From the NCBI GenBank assembly GCA_017694785.1, contig JADIMK010000005.1, positions 1 to 56,569 on the forward strand: a stretch of 56,569 nucleotides of DNA, given 5' to 3'. Both the position numbers and the translations under genes were made by a program. The notes beneath the pieces are model-generated. The model made no database searches and was not told the DNA's origin. It saw nothing but the letters and a program-made list of their open reading frames with translations. The DNA comes from Candidatus Cryptobacteroides intestinigallinarum (lineage in GTDB: Bacteria; Bacteroidota; Bacteroidia; Bacteroidales; UBA932). Positions 29,194 through 37,857 of this stretch are shown here, one piece after another. The stretch's first letter is position 1, and every line of letters begins with the position of its first letter.

Positions 29194-30810
29194 CTATTCG
29201 ATGCTTACGTCATCGCTCTTGTAGCGGAAGAGAGAAAGTCCGTCCTCAGATGCATCACGGCATCCTTCTACCTTCACATTCCGGCAGTTGGCGAAGCTGA
29301 AGCCTACCCCTGATGTCTGACGGATATCCACATTCTTCAGGACCACTCCATCAGAATATCTCAGGTCAGCCCCCTTGTCCGAGACGATGAGGCAGTCCTC
29401 GACAACAATATTTGAAATGTTCTTTTCCGGAATCCCGTTGAAATACATTGCCCTTGCAGCCCCGCTGCAGACTACGTTTGAGACATGGATATCCCTGAAC
29501 TCAGGTGTAGTCTCGTCTACAGGCTCCGGTTCTATGTCAAATGCTGCACCGTCACCGTCCGCAGCAGCTTCAAGCGCAGACTTTCCGCCGTAATGCAGAT
29601 CGAAAAGCAGAGGCTCCGCAGGTATATTCATCATGGTTATGTCCTTGATATAGATATTGCTGACAACTCCGCCCCTGCCTCTGCAGCTCTTGAAGCGAAG
29701 ACCTACGTCAGTCCCGAGGAAACGGCAGTCAGAGACAACGATGTTGTCAACTCCTCCGGACATTTCACTCCCGACGACAAAGCCTCCGTGCCCGTGGAAG
29801 ACTGTACAGTTGTCCACGATTATGTTGCGGCACGGTCTTGCACGGAGCCGTCCGTCCTCATCCTTTCCGGATTTGATGCATATAGCATCGTCTCCTACAT
29901 CAAATGTGGAATTGAGGACCAGAACATCTTCACATGAATCTATGTCAATCCCGTCCCCGTTCTGGGAATACCATGGGTTTCTTACTGTGATCGAGTTGAT
30001 TATCACATTCCTGCACATAAGAGGATGTATGTTCCAGCAAGGTGAATTCTGGAAGAGGACATCCTCAAGGAGAACATTCTCACACTCCCTGAGCCCGATC
30101 ATCACGGGCCTCAGATAAGTCTTCACCGACTCCCAGTCTTCATCTGTCACCATACCCTGAGGCACATTGAATGCATCACTTACAAGAGAGCCTTTCAAAG
30201 AGGTTGAATCAGGGTACCATATGTCACCCTTTTCATTGGTGAAGCCTCCTGATGAAAGCAGATCTTTCCATTGCGACGGCGACATCTTCGACTTCTTCAC
30301 CTGACGCCAGTCGTCACCGTTACCGTCGATTGTGCCGCCTCCTGTGATAGAGATGTTGCGCGCTCCTGTGGCATTGACTGGAGAAAGGCACCGTCTGGTG
30401 TCAAGACCTTCAAACACAGTCTCGACTATAGGATAAAGATCCCTGTCTGAAGAGAAAAGTATCACAGCATCAGGTGTGACATGGAGATCTATATTGTCCT
30501 TGAGAGTTATAGGTCCTGTGAGCCAGATTCCCTCTGGGACAATAAGATGGCCTCCTCCGACTGAGACGAGGGAATCGACGGCAAGCCTGAAGGCATCTGA
30601 ATTGAGTGTCACCCCGTCGCCTACGGCCCCGAAATCCGTAAGCAGGACTTCATGGTCAGGTATGACCGGACGATGTATCTGCTCCATTCTGAAAGGCAGT
30701 TCATCATACAGGTGTGCGAATTCGTAGCTTCTGCATCCTCCTGTGAGCAACAGGCCGGATGCCAGGGACATTGCGGTCAAGGTTCCAGAAATAATCTTAT
30801 GCAGGTTCAT
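29194..30810 (-). CDS. Polygalacturonase-like glycoside hydrolase, GH28
   Basis: This 538-residue exported GH28 beta-helix hydrolyses galacturonic acid linkages in pectin. The start at 30810 (MNLHKII) gives a tight signal peptide ending in TGGC, a weak lipobox, so it is either a lipoprotein or periplasmic. The motifs NGDGIDIDS (about 282-290), DDAICIKSG (about 305-313), GHGG (about 329) and RFKS carry the family catalytic Asp residues and His/Arg/Lys. An earlier in-frame ATG at 30831 was not used because it delays the signal peptide. It is the first gene of the locus transcript, directly after a promoter. It could be an exo- or endo-acting enzyme; sequence alone does not decide. Confidence 0.9.
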   Translation of the reverse strand: MNLHKIISGTLTAMSLASGLLLTGGCRSYEFAHLYDELPFRMEQIHRPVIPDHEVLLTDFGAVGDGVTLNSDAFRLAVDSLVSVGGGHLIVPEGIWLTGPITLKDNIDLHVTPDAVILFSSDRDLYPIVETVFEGLDTRRCLSPVNATGARNISITGGGTIDGNGDDWRQVKKSKMSPSQWKDLLSSGGFTNEKGDIWYPDSTSLKGSLVSDAFNVPQGMVTDEDWESVKTYLRPVMIGLRECENVLLEDVLFQNSPCWNIHPLMCRNVIINSITVRNPWYSQNGDGIDIDSCEDVLVLNSTFDVGDDAICIKSGKDEDGRLRARPCRNIIVDNCTVFHGHGGFVVGSEMSGGVDNIVVSDCRFLGTDVGLRFKSCRGRGGVVSNIYIKDITMMNIPAEPLLFDLHYGGKSALEAAADGDGAAFDIEPEPVDETTPEFRDIHVSNVVCSGAARAMYFNGIPEKNISNIVVEDCLIVSDKGADLRYSDGVVLKNVDIRQTSGVGFSFANCRNVKVEGCRDASEDGLSLFRYKSDDVSIE

Positions 30811-30869
30811 GGCTACTGGTTTTAGTGTCAACAGGCTTCCGTACTTGAGGAATGCCAGTTATACGGATG

Positions 30870-30877
30870 CAAAAGTA
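30870..30877 (-). promoter_or_regulatory. -7 promoter element starting the pectin enzyme/regulator operon
   Basis: On the minus strand, 30877-30870 reads TACTTTTG, an exact match to TAnnTTTG, about 60 bases before the GH28 start. Divergent from it, 76 bases away, is the tatA promoter. No clear -33 TTTG was found. Confidence 0.55.
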
Positions 30878-30952
30878 TGAAAACGAAATCTCAACCTATT
30901 GTAATTTTTGACGCAAAAACATGACTTATCATCATTTTCCGGCTCTTTTTTA

Positions 30953-30960
30953 TAACTTTG
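30953..30960 (+). promoter_or_regulatory. -7 promoter element for tatA-tatC
   Basis: TAACTTTG at 30953-30960 matches TAnnTTTG exactly and lies 28 bases before the tatA start at 30989. Confidence 0.55.
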
Positions 30961-30988
30961 CCGTCCTAACAAGTCTTAATCAGCCATT

Positions 30989-31168
30989 ATGGGGACTCTT
31001 CTCATATTCAACATAGGTGGCGGAGAGGTACTGGTGATCGCCATCCTGGTTCTTCTCCTCTTCGGCGGAACGAAGATACCTGAACTCATGAAAGGCCTGG
31101 GCAAAGGCATCAGGAGCTTCAAGGACGGAATGAAGGACATCGAAGATGACATCAGGAAGCAGGAATAG
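30989..31168 (+). CDS. tatA: Twin-arginine translocation protein TatA
   Basis: This 59-residue protein forms the Tat export pore with TatC, moving folded proteins across the inner membrane. One hydrophobic helix (about 13-24) ends in [10 protein letters not shown], the TatA/E hinge signature, followed by an amphipathic helix with [13 protein letters not shown] and an acidic tail. A short N-terminal segment precedes the helix. Its 3' end overlaps the tatC start used here by 23 bases. It lies upstream of tatC with its own promoter, and no TatB is seen, which fits a minimal TatAC system. Confidence 0.92.
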   Translation: MGTLLIFNIGGGEVLVIAILVLLLFGGTKIPELMKGLGKGIRSFKDGMKDIEDDIRKQE

Positions 31169-31985
31169 CCAGGGTCCGGAAGACGGCATGTCATTCTGGG
31201 GTCATCTCGAGGTCCTGAGACATGTCATCATGCGCTGCGGAGCTGCTGTCGTGGTATGCATGACAGGCTGCTTCATTGCCATGCCGCATATCTTCGACCG
31301 CTTCATCCTCGGTGCCTCCTCTTCCGATTTCTTCCTGTACAGATGGCTGTCAGGCATATGGGGAGACAGGGCAGGACATTCTTCCGATGCCGGAAACGGA
31401 CTTTCCGGTCTTGTACCGGACTTCGGTGGGGATTTCTCGGTAGATATAATCAACGTCAATGTAGCCTCACAGTTCACCACACATATCAGCACATCATTCT
31501 GGCTGGCACTTGTGATTGTCTTCCCCTATATTATATATGAGGTGTGGAGATTCATCCTGCCTGCCCTCTACCCGTCAGAGAAGAAAAACATAGGCTCAGC
31601 CTTCATATTCGGCACGGGGATGTTCTACGCCGGGTGTGCCGTCGGCTACTGCATAGTCTTTCCTCTTACCTTCCGGTTCCTTGCCGGCTACAGGCTCAGC
31701 GGTGAGATAACCAACATGATATCCCTGGATTCCTACATCGGGAACTTCCTGATGATGATATTCATAATGGGGCTGGTCTTCGAGATTCCCCTTCTGTCCA
31801 GGCTTCTTTCCTCCATCGGAGTGATTGACCGCCCATTCCTGAAGAAATACCGCAGGCACGCAGTTGTGCTGCTGATGGTCCTTGCAGCCGTGATCACCCC
31901 TTCCGGAGATCCTTTCACCCTTATGGTGGTGTTCCTTCCACTGTATCTTCTATATGAGATAGCCATACTGGTGGCCAGGAAATAG
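31146..31985 (+). CDS. tatC: Twin-arginine translocation protein TatC
   Basis: This 279-residue polytopic membrane protein is the Tat receptor for twin-arginine signal peptides. The N-terminal [10 protein letters not shown] motif and about six transmembrane segments match the family. A long first periplasmic loop (about 55-105) is usual for Bacteroidota TatC. The ATG at 31146 is used, overlapping tatA by 23 bases; ATG at 31188 (MSFWGHL) would leave a 19-base gap and is equally plausible. No T-run terminator is visible after the stop at 31985; the next gene, fba, is convergent. Confidence 0.92.
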   Translation: MTSGSRNSQGPEDGMSFWGHLEVLRHVIMRCGAAVVVCMTGCFIAMPHIFDRFILGASSSDFFLYRWLSGIWGDRAGHSSDAGNGLSGLVPDFGGDFSVDIINVNVASQFTTHISTSFWLALVIVFPYIIYEVWRFILPALYPSEKKNIGSAFIFGTGMFYAGCAVGYCIVFPLTFRFLAGYRLSGEITNMISLDSYIGNFLMMIFIMGLVFEIPLLSRLLSSIGVIDRPFLKKYRRHAVVLLMVLAAVITPSGDPFTLMVVFLPLYLLYEIAILVARK

Positions 31986-32057
31986 AAAACCAGAATATTT
32001 GGGACAAAGGAAGGAGAGACTCAAACGGTGTACAGTCTGTCAATCAAATGACACATA

Positions 32058-32094
32058 TATAAAAAAAGGCTGCACCATTGCTGGCGCAGCCTTT
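32058..32094 (-). terminator. Terminator after fba
   Basis: A 12-bp stem (32065-32076 with 32083-32094, one G-T pair) with a 6-base loop is followed on the minus strand by a run of seven T (32064-32058). It is a canonical intrinsic terminator 27 bases after the fba stop. Confidence 0.88.
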
Positions 32095-32120
32095 ATCTGT
32101 TGATGTCCTTGGGACAAAGC

Positions 32121-33122
32121 TTATTCAGCCTTGCCGTTTGAACCGAGGACGTTGATGATCTTGTGGATGTAGAGCTTCTTCATGTTCTCACGTGCAGGTC
32201 CGAGATACTTGCGTGGGTCAAACTCTTCAGGATGCTCAGCGAATACCTTGCGGATTGCGGCAGTCATTGCAAGACGTGAATCTGAGTCGATGTTGATCTT
32301 GCAGACAGCTGACTTGGCAGCCTTGCGGAGCTCTTCCTCAGGAATACCTATGGCAGCCTGGAGCTTTCCTCCGTATTTGTTGATTGTGTCGACTTCTTCC
32401 TGTGGAACTGAAGATGAACCGTGGAGAACGATAGGGAATCCAGGGAGCTCTTTCATGACACCGTCAAGCACATCGAATGCGAGTGGAGGTGGAACAAGAC
32501 GGCCTGTCTTAGGATCAACTGTGCACTGCTCAGGTTTGAACTTGTATGCACCGTGTGAAGTACCTATTGAGATTGCGAGAGAGTCGCAGCCTGTCTTGGT
32601 AACGAAGTCAACGACTTCCTCTGGCCTAGTATATGTGTGGTGCTCAGCCTTTACATCATCCTCAACACCAGCGAGGACTCCGAGCTCACCTTCTACAGTC
32701 ACATCAAACTGATGTGCATAGTCAACGACTTTCTTTGTAAGGGCTACATTCTCATCATAAGGAAGGTGTGAACCGTCGATCATGACTGAAGAGAATCCCA
32801 TGTCAACGCAGCTCTTGCAAAGCTCGAATGAATCACCATGGTCGAGGTGAAGAACGATCTGAGGATGTTCCCAGCCGAGTTCCTTTGCATATTCTACAGC
32901 ACCTTCTGCCATATAGCGGAGAAGTGTCTGGTTGGCATACTGGCGTGCTCCCTTTGAAACCTGGAGGATGACCGGTGACTTGGTCTCAGCTGCAGCCTGG
33001 ATGATGGCCTGGAGCTGCTCCATGTTGTTGAAGTTGAATGCAGGGATTGCATAACCACCGTTGATGGCCTTCTTGAACATCTCTCTGGTGTTCACAAGAC
33101 CGAGTGTTTTATAAGATACCAT
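32121..33122 (-). CDS. fba: Class II fructose-bisphosphate aldolase
   Basis: This 333-residue zinc-dependent aldolase interconverts fructose 1,6-bisphosphate with dihydroxyacetone phosphate and glyceraldehyde 3-phosphate in glycolysis and gluconeogenesis. The motif LHLDHGDS holds zinc-site His residues near 92-95, and the GSHLPYDEN loop and IDSDSRLAMT segment (DHAP phosphate site) are present. The length fits class II enzymes. It is monocistronic: promoter candidate at 33321-33328, a structured leader of about 190 bases, and its own terminator. The gmk gene diverges from the same promoter region. Confidence 0.95.
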   Translation of the reverse strand: MVSYKTLGLVNTREMFKKAINGGYAIPAFNFNNMEQLQAIIQAAAETKSPVILQVSKGARQYANQTLLRYMAEGAVEYAKELGWEHPQIVLHLDHGDSFELCKSCVDMGFSSVMIDGSHLPYDENVALTKKVVDYAHQFDVTVEGELGVLAGVEDDVKAEHHTYTRPEEVVDFVTKTGCDSLAISIGTSHGAYKFKPEQCTVDPKTGRLVPPPLAFDVLDGVMKELPGFPIVLHGSSSVPQEEVDTINKYGGKLQAAIGIPEEELRKAAKSAVCKINIDSDSRLAMTAAIRKVFAEHPEEFDPRKYLGPARENMKKLYIHKIINVLGSNGKAE

Positions 33123-33135
33123 AACTTATATATAT

Positions 33136-33315
33136 TAAAAGTAATTTCAACCTGAAGTTTCTGTCTTTTTTCTGTGGGAGGACTCCCGGCACGTGCCTTC
33201 AGGACACCTGCAAAAATGTCATGTTCCTCAAGCCGCCGTCTTTGCCTGCAATAATTCTGCCAATCGGGACCATGACGGTCCGAAGGAAGAAATGTCATGA
33301 CATTTTTTCAAAAAG
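33136..33315 (-). promoter_or_regulatory. Structured 5' leader of fba
   Basis: Read on the minus strand, the leader holds nested inverted repeats: GGACC/GGTCC around GTCAT near 33265-33282, a CCTGAA/TTCAGG pair bracketing two short hairpins (GGCACGTGCC and GGGAGTCCTCCC) near 33150-33205, and a TGTCATGACA palindrome. A three-way junction is possible just upstream of the start. No riboswitch consensus was recognised, so a regulatory role is only a suggestion. Confidence 0.35.
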
Positions 33316-33320
33316 CTGCG

Positions 33321-33338
33321 CAAAAATAGTTATTTTTG
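33321..33338. promoter_or_regulatory. Overlapping back-to-back promoters for fba (-) and gmk (+)
   Basis: CAAAAATA at 33321-33328 and TATTTTTG at 33331-33338 are inverted repeats separated by 2 bases. Each strand therefore carries an exact TAnnTTTG -7 element facing outward. Transcription would start near 33315 for fba and near 33344 for gmk. The two -33 regions would lie beyond each other, so polymerase probably cannot occupy both at once. Confidence 0.6.
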
Positions 33339-33359
33339 CCGGAAATTAAAACATCTGCA

Positions 33360-33929
33360 ATGAAGAGGAAAGTAATTATATTCTCAGCCCCGTCAGGAGC
33401 CGGCAAGAGCACCATCGTAAACCATATTCTCGGTCTGCATCCTGAACTCGAATTCTCTATTTCAGCTACTTCGCGTGCTCCGAGAGGAAACGAACAGAAC
33501 GGGAAGGAATATTATTTCTACACTGCAGATGAATTCAGGAAGATGATAGCCGAAGACAAGTTCGTGGAACATGAGGAAGTCTACCCGGGCTCCTTCTATG
33601 GCACACTGAAGTCCGAGCTTGAACGTATCTGGGCAAAAGGCCATATAATTGTCTTCGACATCGATGTCAGGGGCGGCGTGAACATCAAGAGGATATTCGG
33701 TGACGACGCTTTCTCCATCTTCATCAAGGCCCCTTCGGTGGAAGTGCTCCGCCAGCGTCTTGTCGGAAGAGGCACGGATTCTCCTGAAGCCATTGAGAAA
33801 AGGGTCGCCAAGGCTGAGGAAGAGACTCTCTTCGCACAGGACAAGTTTGACTATGTCCTTGTCAACGATGATCTCCAGAAGGCCTTCAAGGAAGCCGAAA
33901 AGATCGTGGATGAATTCATCAGCCGCTGA
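33360..33929 (+). CDS. gmk: Guanylate kinase
   Basis: This 189-residue kinase converts GMP and ATP to GDP and ADP. The P-loop SAPSGAGKST is near residues 8-17, followed by the GMP-binding segment SRAPRGNE and Tyr in KEYYF, and the lid region ending EKRVAKAEEE. The start at 33360 (MKRKVIIF) fits the family; an upstream TTG at 33336 overlaps the promoter and was rejected. nadD follows after 20 bases, so the two are probably co-transcribed. Confidence 0.97.
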   Translation: MKRKVIIFSAPSGAGKSTIVNHILGLHPELEFSISATSRAPRGNEQNGKEYYFYTADEFRKMIAEDKFVEHEEVYPGSFYGTLKSELERIWAKGHIIVFDIDVRGGVNIKRIFGDDAFSIFIKAPSVEVLRQRLVGRGTDSPEAIEKRVAKAEEETLFAQDKFDYVLVNDDLQKAFKEAEKIVDEFISR

Positions 33930-33949
33930 CCAGCCTGAATCATAGTCTG

Positions 33950-34510
33950 ATGAGGATAGCGGTATATTCAGGGACATTCAATCCCCTCCACATAGGCCAT
34001 CTTGCCATCATGGAATACCTTACGGAATCCATGGACTTCAACATGGTCTATCTTGTAGTGTCTCCTCAGAGTCCGTTCAAGAGATATATGGATGTCATGA
34101 GCGGACAGGAACGGTTCAATGCAGCCGTAAATGCCCTGTCAAGACATCCGGAGCTCAGGGCCAAGGCTATTGACATAGAGCTTCACATGCCTGCTCCCCA
34201 ATATACGATACGCACCCTTGATGCCCTGAGGCAGAAAGAGAATGGCAATGTCTTCACTCTGGTTATGGGTGCGGACAATCTGCAGGAGATACGCCGCTGG
34301 AGGGACTACCGCAGGATACTGACAGAATACGGGGTTGCTGTATATCCGAGAGAAGGCTCAGACATGGAAGTTATGAAACAGGATCTCCTGAAAGAATCCC
34401 GGGACTACAGGATAACCCTTATGACGCATGCCCCGGTTGTCAATATATCATCGACCATGATCAGGGAGGGCATCGCCCGCGGAGAAGACATGAGCAGTTT
34501 CCTCATGTAG
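33950..34510 (+). CDS. nadD: Nicotinate-nucleotide adenylyltransferase
   Basis: This 186-residue enzyme transfers AMP from ATP to nicotinate mononucleotide, the penultimate step of NAD synthesis. GTFNPLHIGH near residues 8-17 is the nucleotidyltransferase motif, with SPQSPFK next and the closing ISSTMIRE motif near 165-172. It is the second gene after gmk. Its last 63 bases overlap, on the opposite strand, the 3' end of the btuB-like gene; the nadD frame is fully conserved in that overlap, so the overlap probably comes from the btuB side. Confidence 0.95.
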   Translation: MRIAVYSGTFNPLHIGHLAIMEYLTESMDFNMVYLVVSPQSPFKRYMDVMSGQERFNAAVNALSRHPELRAKAIDIELHMPAPQYTIRTLDALRQKENGNVFTLVMGADNLQEIRRWRDYRRILTEYGVAVYPREGSDMEVMKQDLLKESRDYRITLMTHAPVVNISSTMIREGIARGEDMSSFLM

Positions 34511-36565
34511 CCGTCGTTTCCTGAACTTAGGGGTTATAGCCAAGAAAACTTCGAAATTGATCCCCGGCATCGGTCTTGACAGCACAGTGACATAATCCTC
34601 GTCAAAGAGATTACGCACAGCAAGCGAAGCCGCAATGTCCGCCCACTTCAAGGCAAATCCCTTCGAGAGGGTCACGTCATTCATGAAATAGTCAGGTACA
34701 TACCCGGATATGGTCAGGTCATTGCTGGACATTGTGTAGCGGTCGCTGTACCAGCACCACTTGTAGAGGAGTCTCCATGACTTCCACGACAAGGCCGCCG
34801 AGAGGGAGGCGGAATATTCCGGTATGTAGACCAGCTGCTTCCCCACCGATTCATCCCACTTGTCCATAGGCTCACCCACATTGACTGAAGGTGACCATGT
34901 GAAATTTCCATGTGCTTCAAGGAGCCAGTCTCCGGCGAAATTCCATTTTCCTGAAAGGGACTGCTCCACCCCGTAGGCATGCACCTTCTTGAGATTGACC
35001 GGAGTATAGAAATTCTTCCTGCTTCCCTCCGGAAGCCACAGGATCCAGTCATCGATATAGGAATCAAACCAGGCTCCTTCTCCGGAAAGAGAGAACTTTC
35101 CGCCGGCGGAAACAGCTGCAAAAGAATATCCGGCATCGTAGCTGACCCCTTGCTCAGGCTTCAGGTCCGGATTGCCTCCAGGCAGGAAATACCAGTCATT
35201 TAGAGTCGGATACCTGAAGTTGCGGCACACGGAAGCCTTAAGGAATACATTTCCCTTACGTGAAAGCAGATACTCGGCCGACAAAGACGGTATAAGAGGT
35301 GAGAATTTCCTGTCGTAAAGCTCTTCCCTCGCAGCTATGCAGACTCCTGCCCTCGGGACCGGCTGCCATCTTGCTTCTACAAGAAGGGATGCTTCGGTAC
35401 GGGAAGCCACATATCCTATGCCTTTTCCCATCGCCGCGGCCTCATCGGCAGAACGCACGAAATGCCGGTCAAGGGACAGGTCTGCCTTCAGATGCCATTT
35501 CCTTCCCAGATCTGTGGAAAAATTCCCGTGCAGAAATAAAGTGTTTGTCCTGCTGCGGGATTTTGTCATATAGGTCAGGCTGCCGCTTCCACCGTCCCTG
35601 GCATAGTCATAGTCAAGTGCGGTACCGGCATATCCTGCCGAAGCCCGGAGTGTAGAGAAGCCGCCAGGAGAGCAGCTGAAAGTGGCCACCGAACGGAAAG
35701 TGTCTTCCCTCTGTTCGTTCAGGAAATCCACAGGATCCCCGTAGTCCACAGTAAGCTGCGGAAGCTGCCGCCTTGAGCGCAGATACCAAGATGACCACAC
35801 CAGTGAGCTCCCGGAATCCCAGTCATATCTGAAATCCTGCAAAAAATGCATGTCAAGCCAGGCCCCGTTCCTGTTCTTCTCCACAGGATGGAAAGTCCCG
35901 ATGATGTTCATGTCAGCATCATAGATGTTTTCATTCTTGTCTGTATTGACATAGCTGAAATCATTCCTCGAAGATGAGAAGACAGCCCTGGTGGATGAGC
36001 TGAAATGCCTCCCTCCATAGGATATGCGCAGATACCCGTCTGCCGTGACAAATGAGCCGAACCCCTGCACATACTGCATCGAGAATCCCTCTGCCGGTCT
36101 TGATCCTGTGCTGAGCATGACAGCACCGCCCAGACCACCGGAGCCGGCATCTACCGAAGCCGGGCCATGAAGAAGGACCGCCTGGTCCGTAAGGAAAGAG
36201 GGGATCAGAGAGAAGTCCGTCATGCCGAGCATGGGGGAGTTGATCTCCATGCCGTTCCAGAGCACCTTCGTATGGGAAGAGGATGTACCTCTGAATGAAA
36301 TTGTAGAAAGAGATGCCCGTCCCGACTGTTTGACGAAAACAGACGAATTGTATGTAAGAAGATCTGACAGTGAGACAGAAATATTTTCCCTCAAGGCCAG
36401 GGTGTCAAATACAGTGACCCGTGTCCCGGTGCCGGCGAAGCGGCGGGACGATGTCACACGGGCTTCCCTTATGTTCAGAGTGTCGGCATATTCTTCCATG
36501 GCCTGCACCGGCAGCGAAAGCGGCACAAGCATCAGTAGGGCGTACATCTGGACAATGGGATGCAT
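34448..36565 (-). CDS. btuB: BtuB-like TonB-dependent receptor for cobamides
   Basis: This 705-residue TonB-dependent receptor is predicted to import vitamin B12 or related corrinoids. It has a signal peptide (about 1-22), no carboxypeptidase-like domain, a plug (about 45-155, with SFRGTSSSHTKVLWNG and GPASVDAGSGGLGGAV) and a 22-strand barrel. The barrel-like end reads VFLAITPKF, after which the protein continues for about 24 polar residues over the antisense nadD end; most such receptors stop at the terminal aromatic. The gene starts 5 bases after a BtuG-like gene under a cobalamin riboswitch, which supports the B12 role. The gene symbol is by context; the specific corrinoid is not known. 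Confidence 0.88.
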   Translation of the reverse strand: MHPIVQMYALLMLVPLSLPVQAMEEYADTLNIREARVTSSRRFAGTGTRVTVFDTLALRENISVSLSDLLTYNSSVFVKQSGRASLSTISFRGTSSSHTKVLWNGMEINSPMLGMTDFSLIPSFLTDQAVLLHGPASVDAGSGGLGGAVMLSTGSRPAEGFSMQYVQGFGSFVTADGYLRISYGGRHFSSSTRAVFSSSRNDFSYVNTDKNENIYDADMNIIGTFHPVEKNRNGAWLDMHFLQDFRYDWDSGSSLVWSSWYLRSRRQLPQLTVDYGDPVDFLNEQREDTFRSVATFSCSPGGFSTLRASAGYAGTALDYDYARDGGSGSLTYMTKSRSRTNTLFLHGNFSTDLGRKWHLKADLSLDRHFVRSADEAAAMGKGIGYVASRTEASLLVEARWQPVPRAGVCIAAREELYDRKFSPLIPSLSAEYLLSRKGNVFLKASVCRNFRYPTLNDWYFLPGGNPDLKPEQGVSYDAGYSFAAVSAGGKFSLSGEGAWFDSYIDDWILWLPEGSRKNFYTPVNLKKVHAYGVEQSLSGKWNFAGDWLLEAHGNFTWSPSVNVGEPMDKWDESVGKQLVYIPEYSASLSAALSWKSWRLLYKWCWYSDRYTMSSNDLTISGYVPDYFMNDVTLSKGFALKWADIAASLAVRNLFDEDYVTVLSRPMPGINFEVFLAITPKFRKRRLHEETAHVFSAGDALPDHGR

Positions 36566-36570
36566 ACGTA

Positions 36571-37722
36571 TCAGTACCAGCAGAATGAGCCGGGACAGAT
36601 ACCCGTTCTGAATTCGTCAAGGACAGTCCCGTCGGAAGAATATCTGACTACCGCACCATTCTGGGCATAATCCACGGCATCAGCCACATATATATCCGAA
36701 TTCCAAGGACATACCGTAAGGGCATACGGAGCGCTCCCGGCAAAATCTATATACGGTTCAGAAGGCAGGGATGAAGCATCCTTTGACATCTTCCACACCT
36801 TGCCCCCATTGAGGAAATAGAGATTGTCACCGGAAGCATCTGTCTGAAGTTCTGAAGGTGAATCCCCGAGAGCGAGCCTGAAGGTCTCCTCAATCTCGAA
36901 TTTCACCGGGTCGACCTTCACAAGGCGCGGAGCTTCATATCCGGTGGGGTTCTCCGCCCAGCCGCCTCCGTCTGTCAACACCCAGAGCTTTCCGTCAGAA
37001 TCGAGGCATATCGACTGCGGCTGCACCCCCACTTCAAGTACATCCGTCACCTTGTCTGTCCTAGTGTCTATCCTGATGAGGTCTTTCTGATATGACCAGC
37101 AGTTGGCTATCACATAGTCACCGTAGCTGACCATCTGCTCCACTGACGCAGATCCGGCTTCCATCCCGGTCTCTATTGTACCTGTGACAGAATATGTCTC
37201 CGGATCCACGACAAGTATCCTGTTGTCATACAGCTGGGAGACATAGGCCTTGCCGTCCGATACGAAATGCATGTACCGAGGAGAGGTCATTTCCGGTGAG
37301 GTTATCCTCCCCTTCTCCTTGAATGTAGCGGGATCTACTGCAAATATCACATGTGAAGAGTTGACTACCACCCATAGGGTGCCCTCGTGCAGAGTCATGG
37401 ACTGTCCGGTGTCCCCGAGCTTAGCCCCGTCGTTCGCTGAGGAGAATACATTGTTGTAGACTTCCCCAGCTTCTGTGTCATAGAATGACAATGAGGAATT
37501 TCCTGCCTGGAAAGTACCCTCGCAGAGGATGAAGAGGCCATGACCCTGCTCCGGGACAATGTCCGGAGACGGATTGACTGAAGAAGGCTTTTCCATGCAG
37601 CCGGACAGCCCTGCCATAATGGCGGCTGCCATGAATGCCGTGGACAGAAGCTTTGCGGACAAGCGTGACACAACCCGCAATGCCGGTAATCTGAATGATG
37701 GTCCTTTTGATGAAAATGTCAT
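36571..37722 (-). CDS. BtuG-like surface beta-propeller lipoprotein (DUF5074/YncE-type)
   Basis: This 383-residue lipoprotein is predicted to capture B12 at the cell surface for the adjacent BtuB. The signal peptide ends GLSGC (Cys 42). The rest is a seven-bladed propeller of YncE/DUF5074 type, with repeated VDP.T/S units and an N-terminal LFILCEGTFQAGNSSLSFYD strand. BtuG proteins of Bacteroides bind B12 with very high affinity and complex with BtuB, and the gene order here is the same. The start at 37722 follows the riboswitch and a long hairpin. The same frame stays open through the riboswitch to 38001, but that part is RNA leader and was excluded. The n-region before the hydrophobic core is long, so the start is uncertain. 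Confidence 0.85.
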   Translation of the reverse strand: MTFSSKGPSFRLPALRVVSRLSAKLLSTAFMAAAIMAGLSGCMEKPSSVNPSPDIVPEQGHGLFILCEGTFQAGNSSLSFYDTEAGEVYNNVFSSANDGAKLGDTGQSMTLHEGTLWVVVNSSHVIFAVDPATFKEKGRITSPEMTSPRYMHFVSDGKAYVSQLYDNRILVVDPETYSVTGTIETGMEAGSASVEQMVSYGDYVIANCWSYQKDLIRIDTRTDKVTDVLEVGVQPQSICLDSDGKLWVLTDGGGWAENPTGYEAPRLVKVDPVKFEIEETFRLALGDSPSELQTDASGDNLYFLNGGKVWKMSKDASSLPSEPYIDFAGSAPYALTVCPWNSDIYVADAVDYAQNGAVVRYSSDGTVLDEFRTGICPGSFCWY

Positions 37723-37765
37723 CGCAATTGGTAATTTGCCGGAAAGACGGATGACATTCCCTATG

Positions 37766-37805
37766 CTGCAGTACAGCCCGGCACCAAAGGCACCAGGTAC
37801 TGCAG
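37766..37805 (-). other. Hairpin in the B12 riboswitch expression platform
   Basis: A perfect 9-bp stem (CTGCAGTAC at 37766-37774 with its complement at 37797-37805) encloses a 22-base loop containing two GGTGCC copies on the minus strand. It ends 43 bases before the btuG start and has no T-run. A smaller hairpin (37822-37839) lies between it and the aptamer. These may be switching elements or a transcript-stabilising stem. Confidence 0.45.
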
Positions 37806-37857
37806 GAATGAAGAAATGTACTACCGTAGTCCCGCGGTAAAACATAATGTAACGACG

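Noticed and set aside
33092..33298. 68-residue frame on the minus strand through the fba leader and into fba
   Set aside because: It is charged and featureless, overlaps the fba start in another frame and has no supporting signal.
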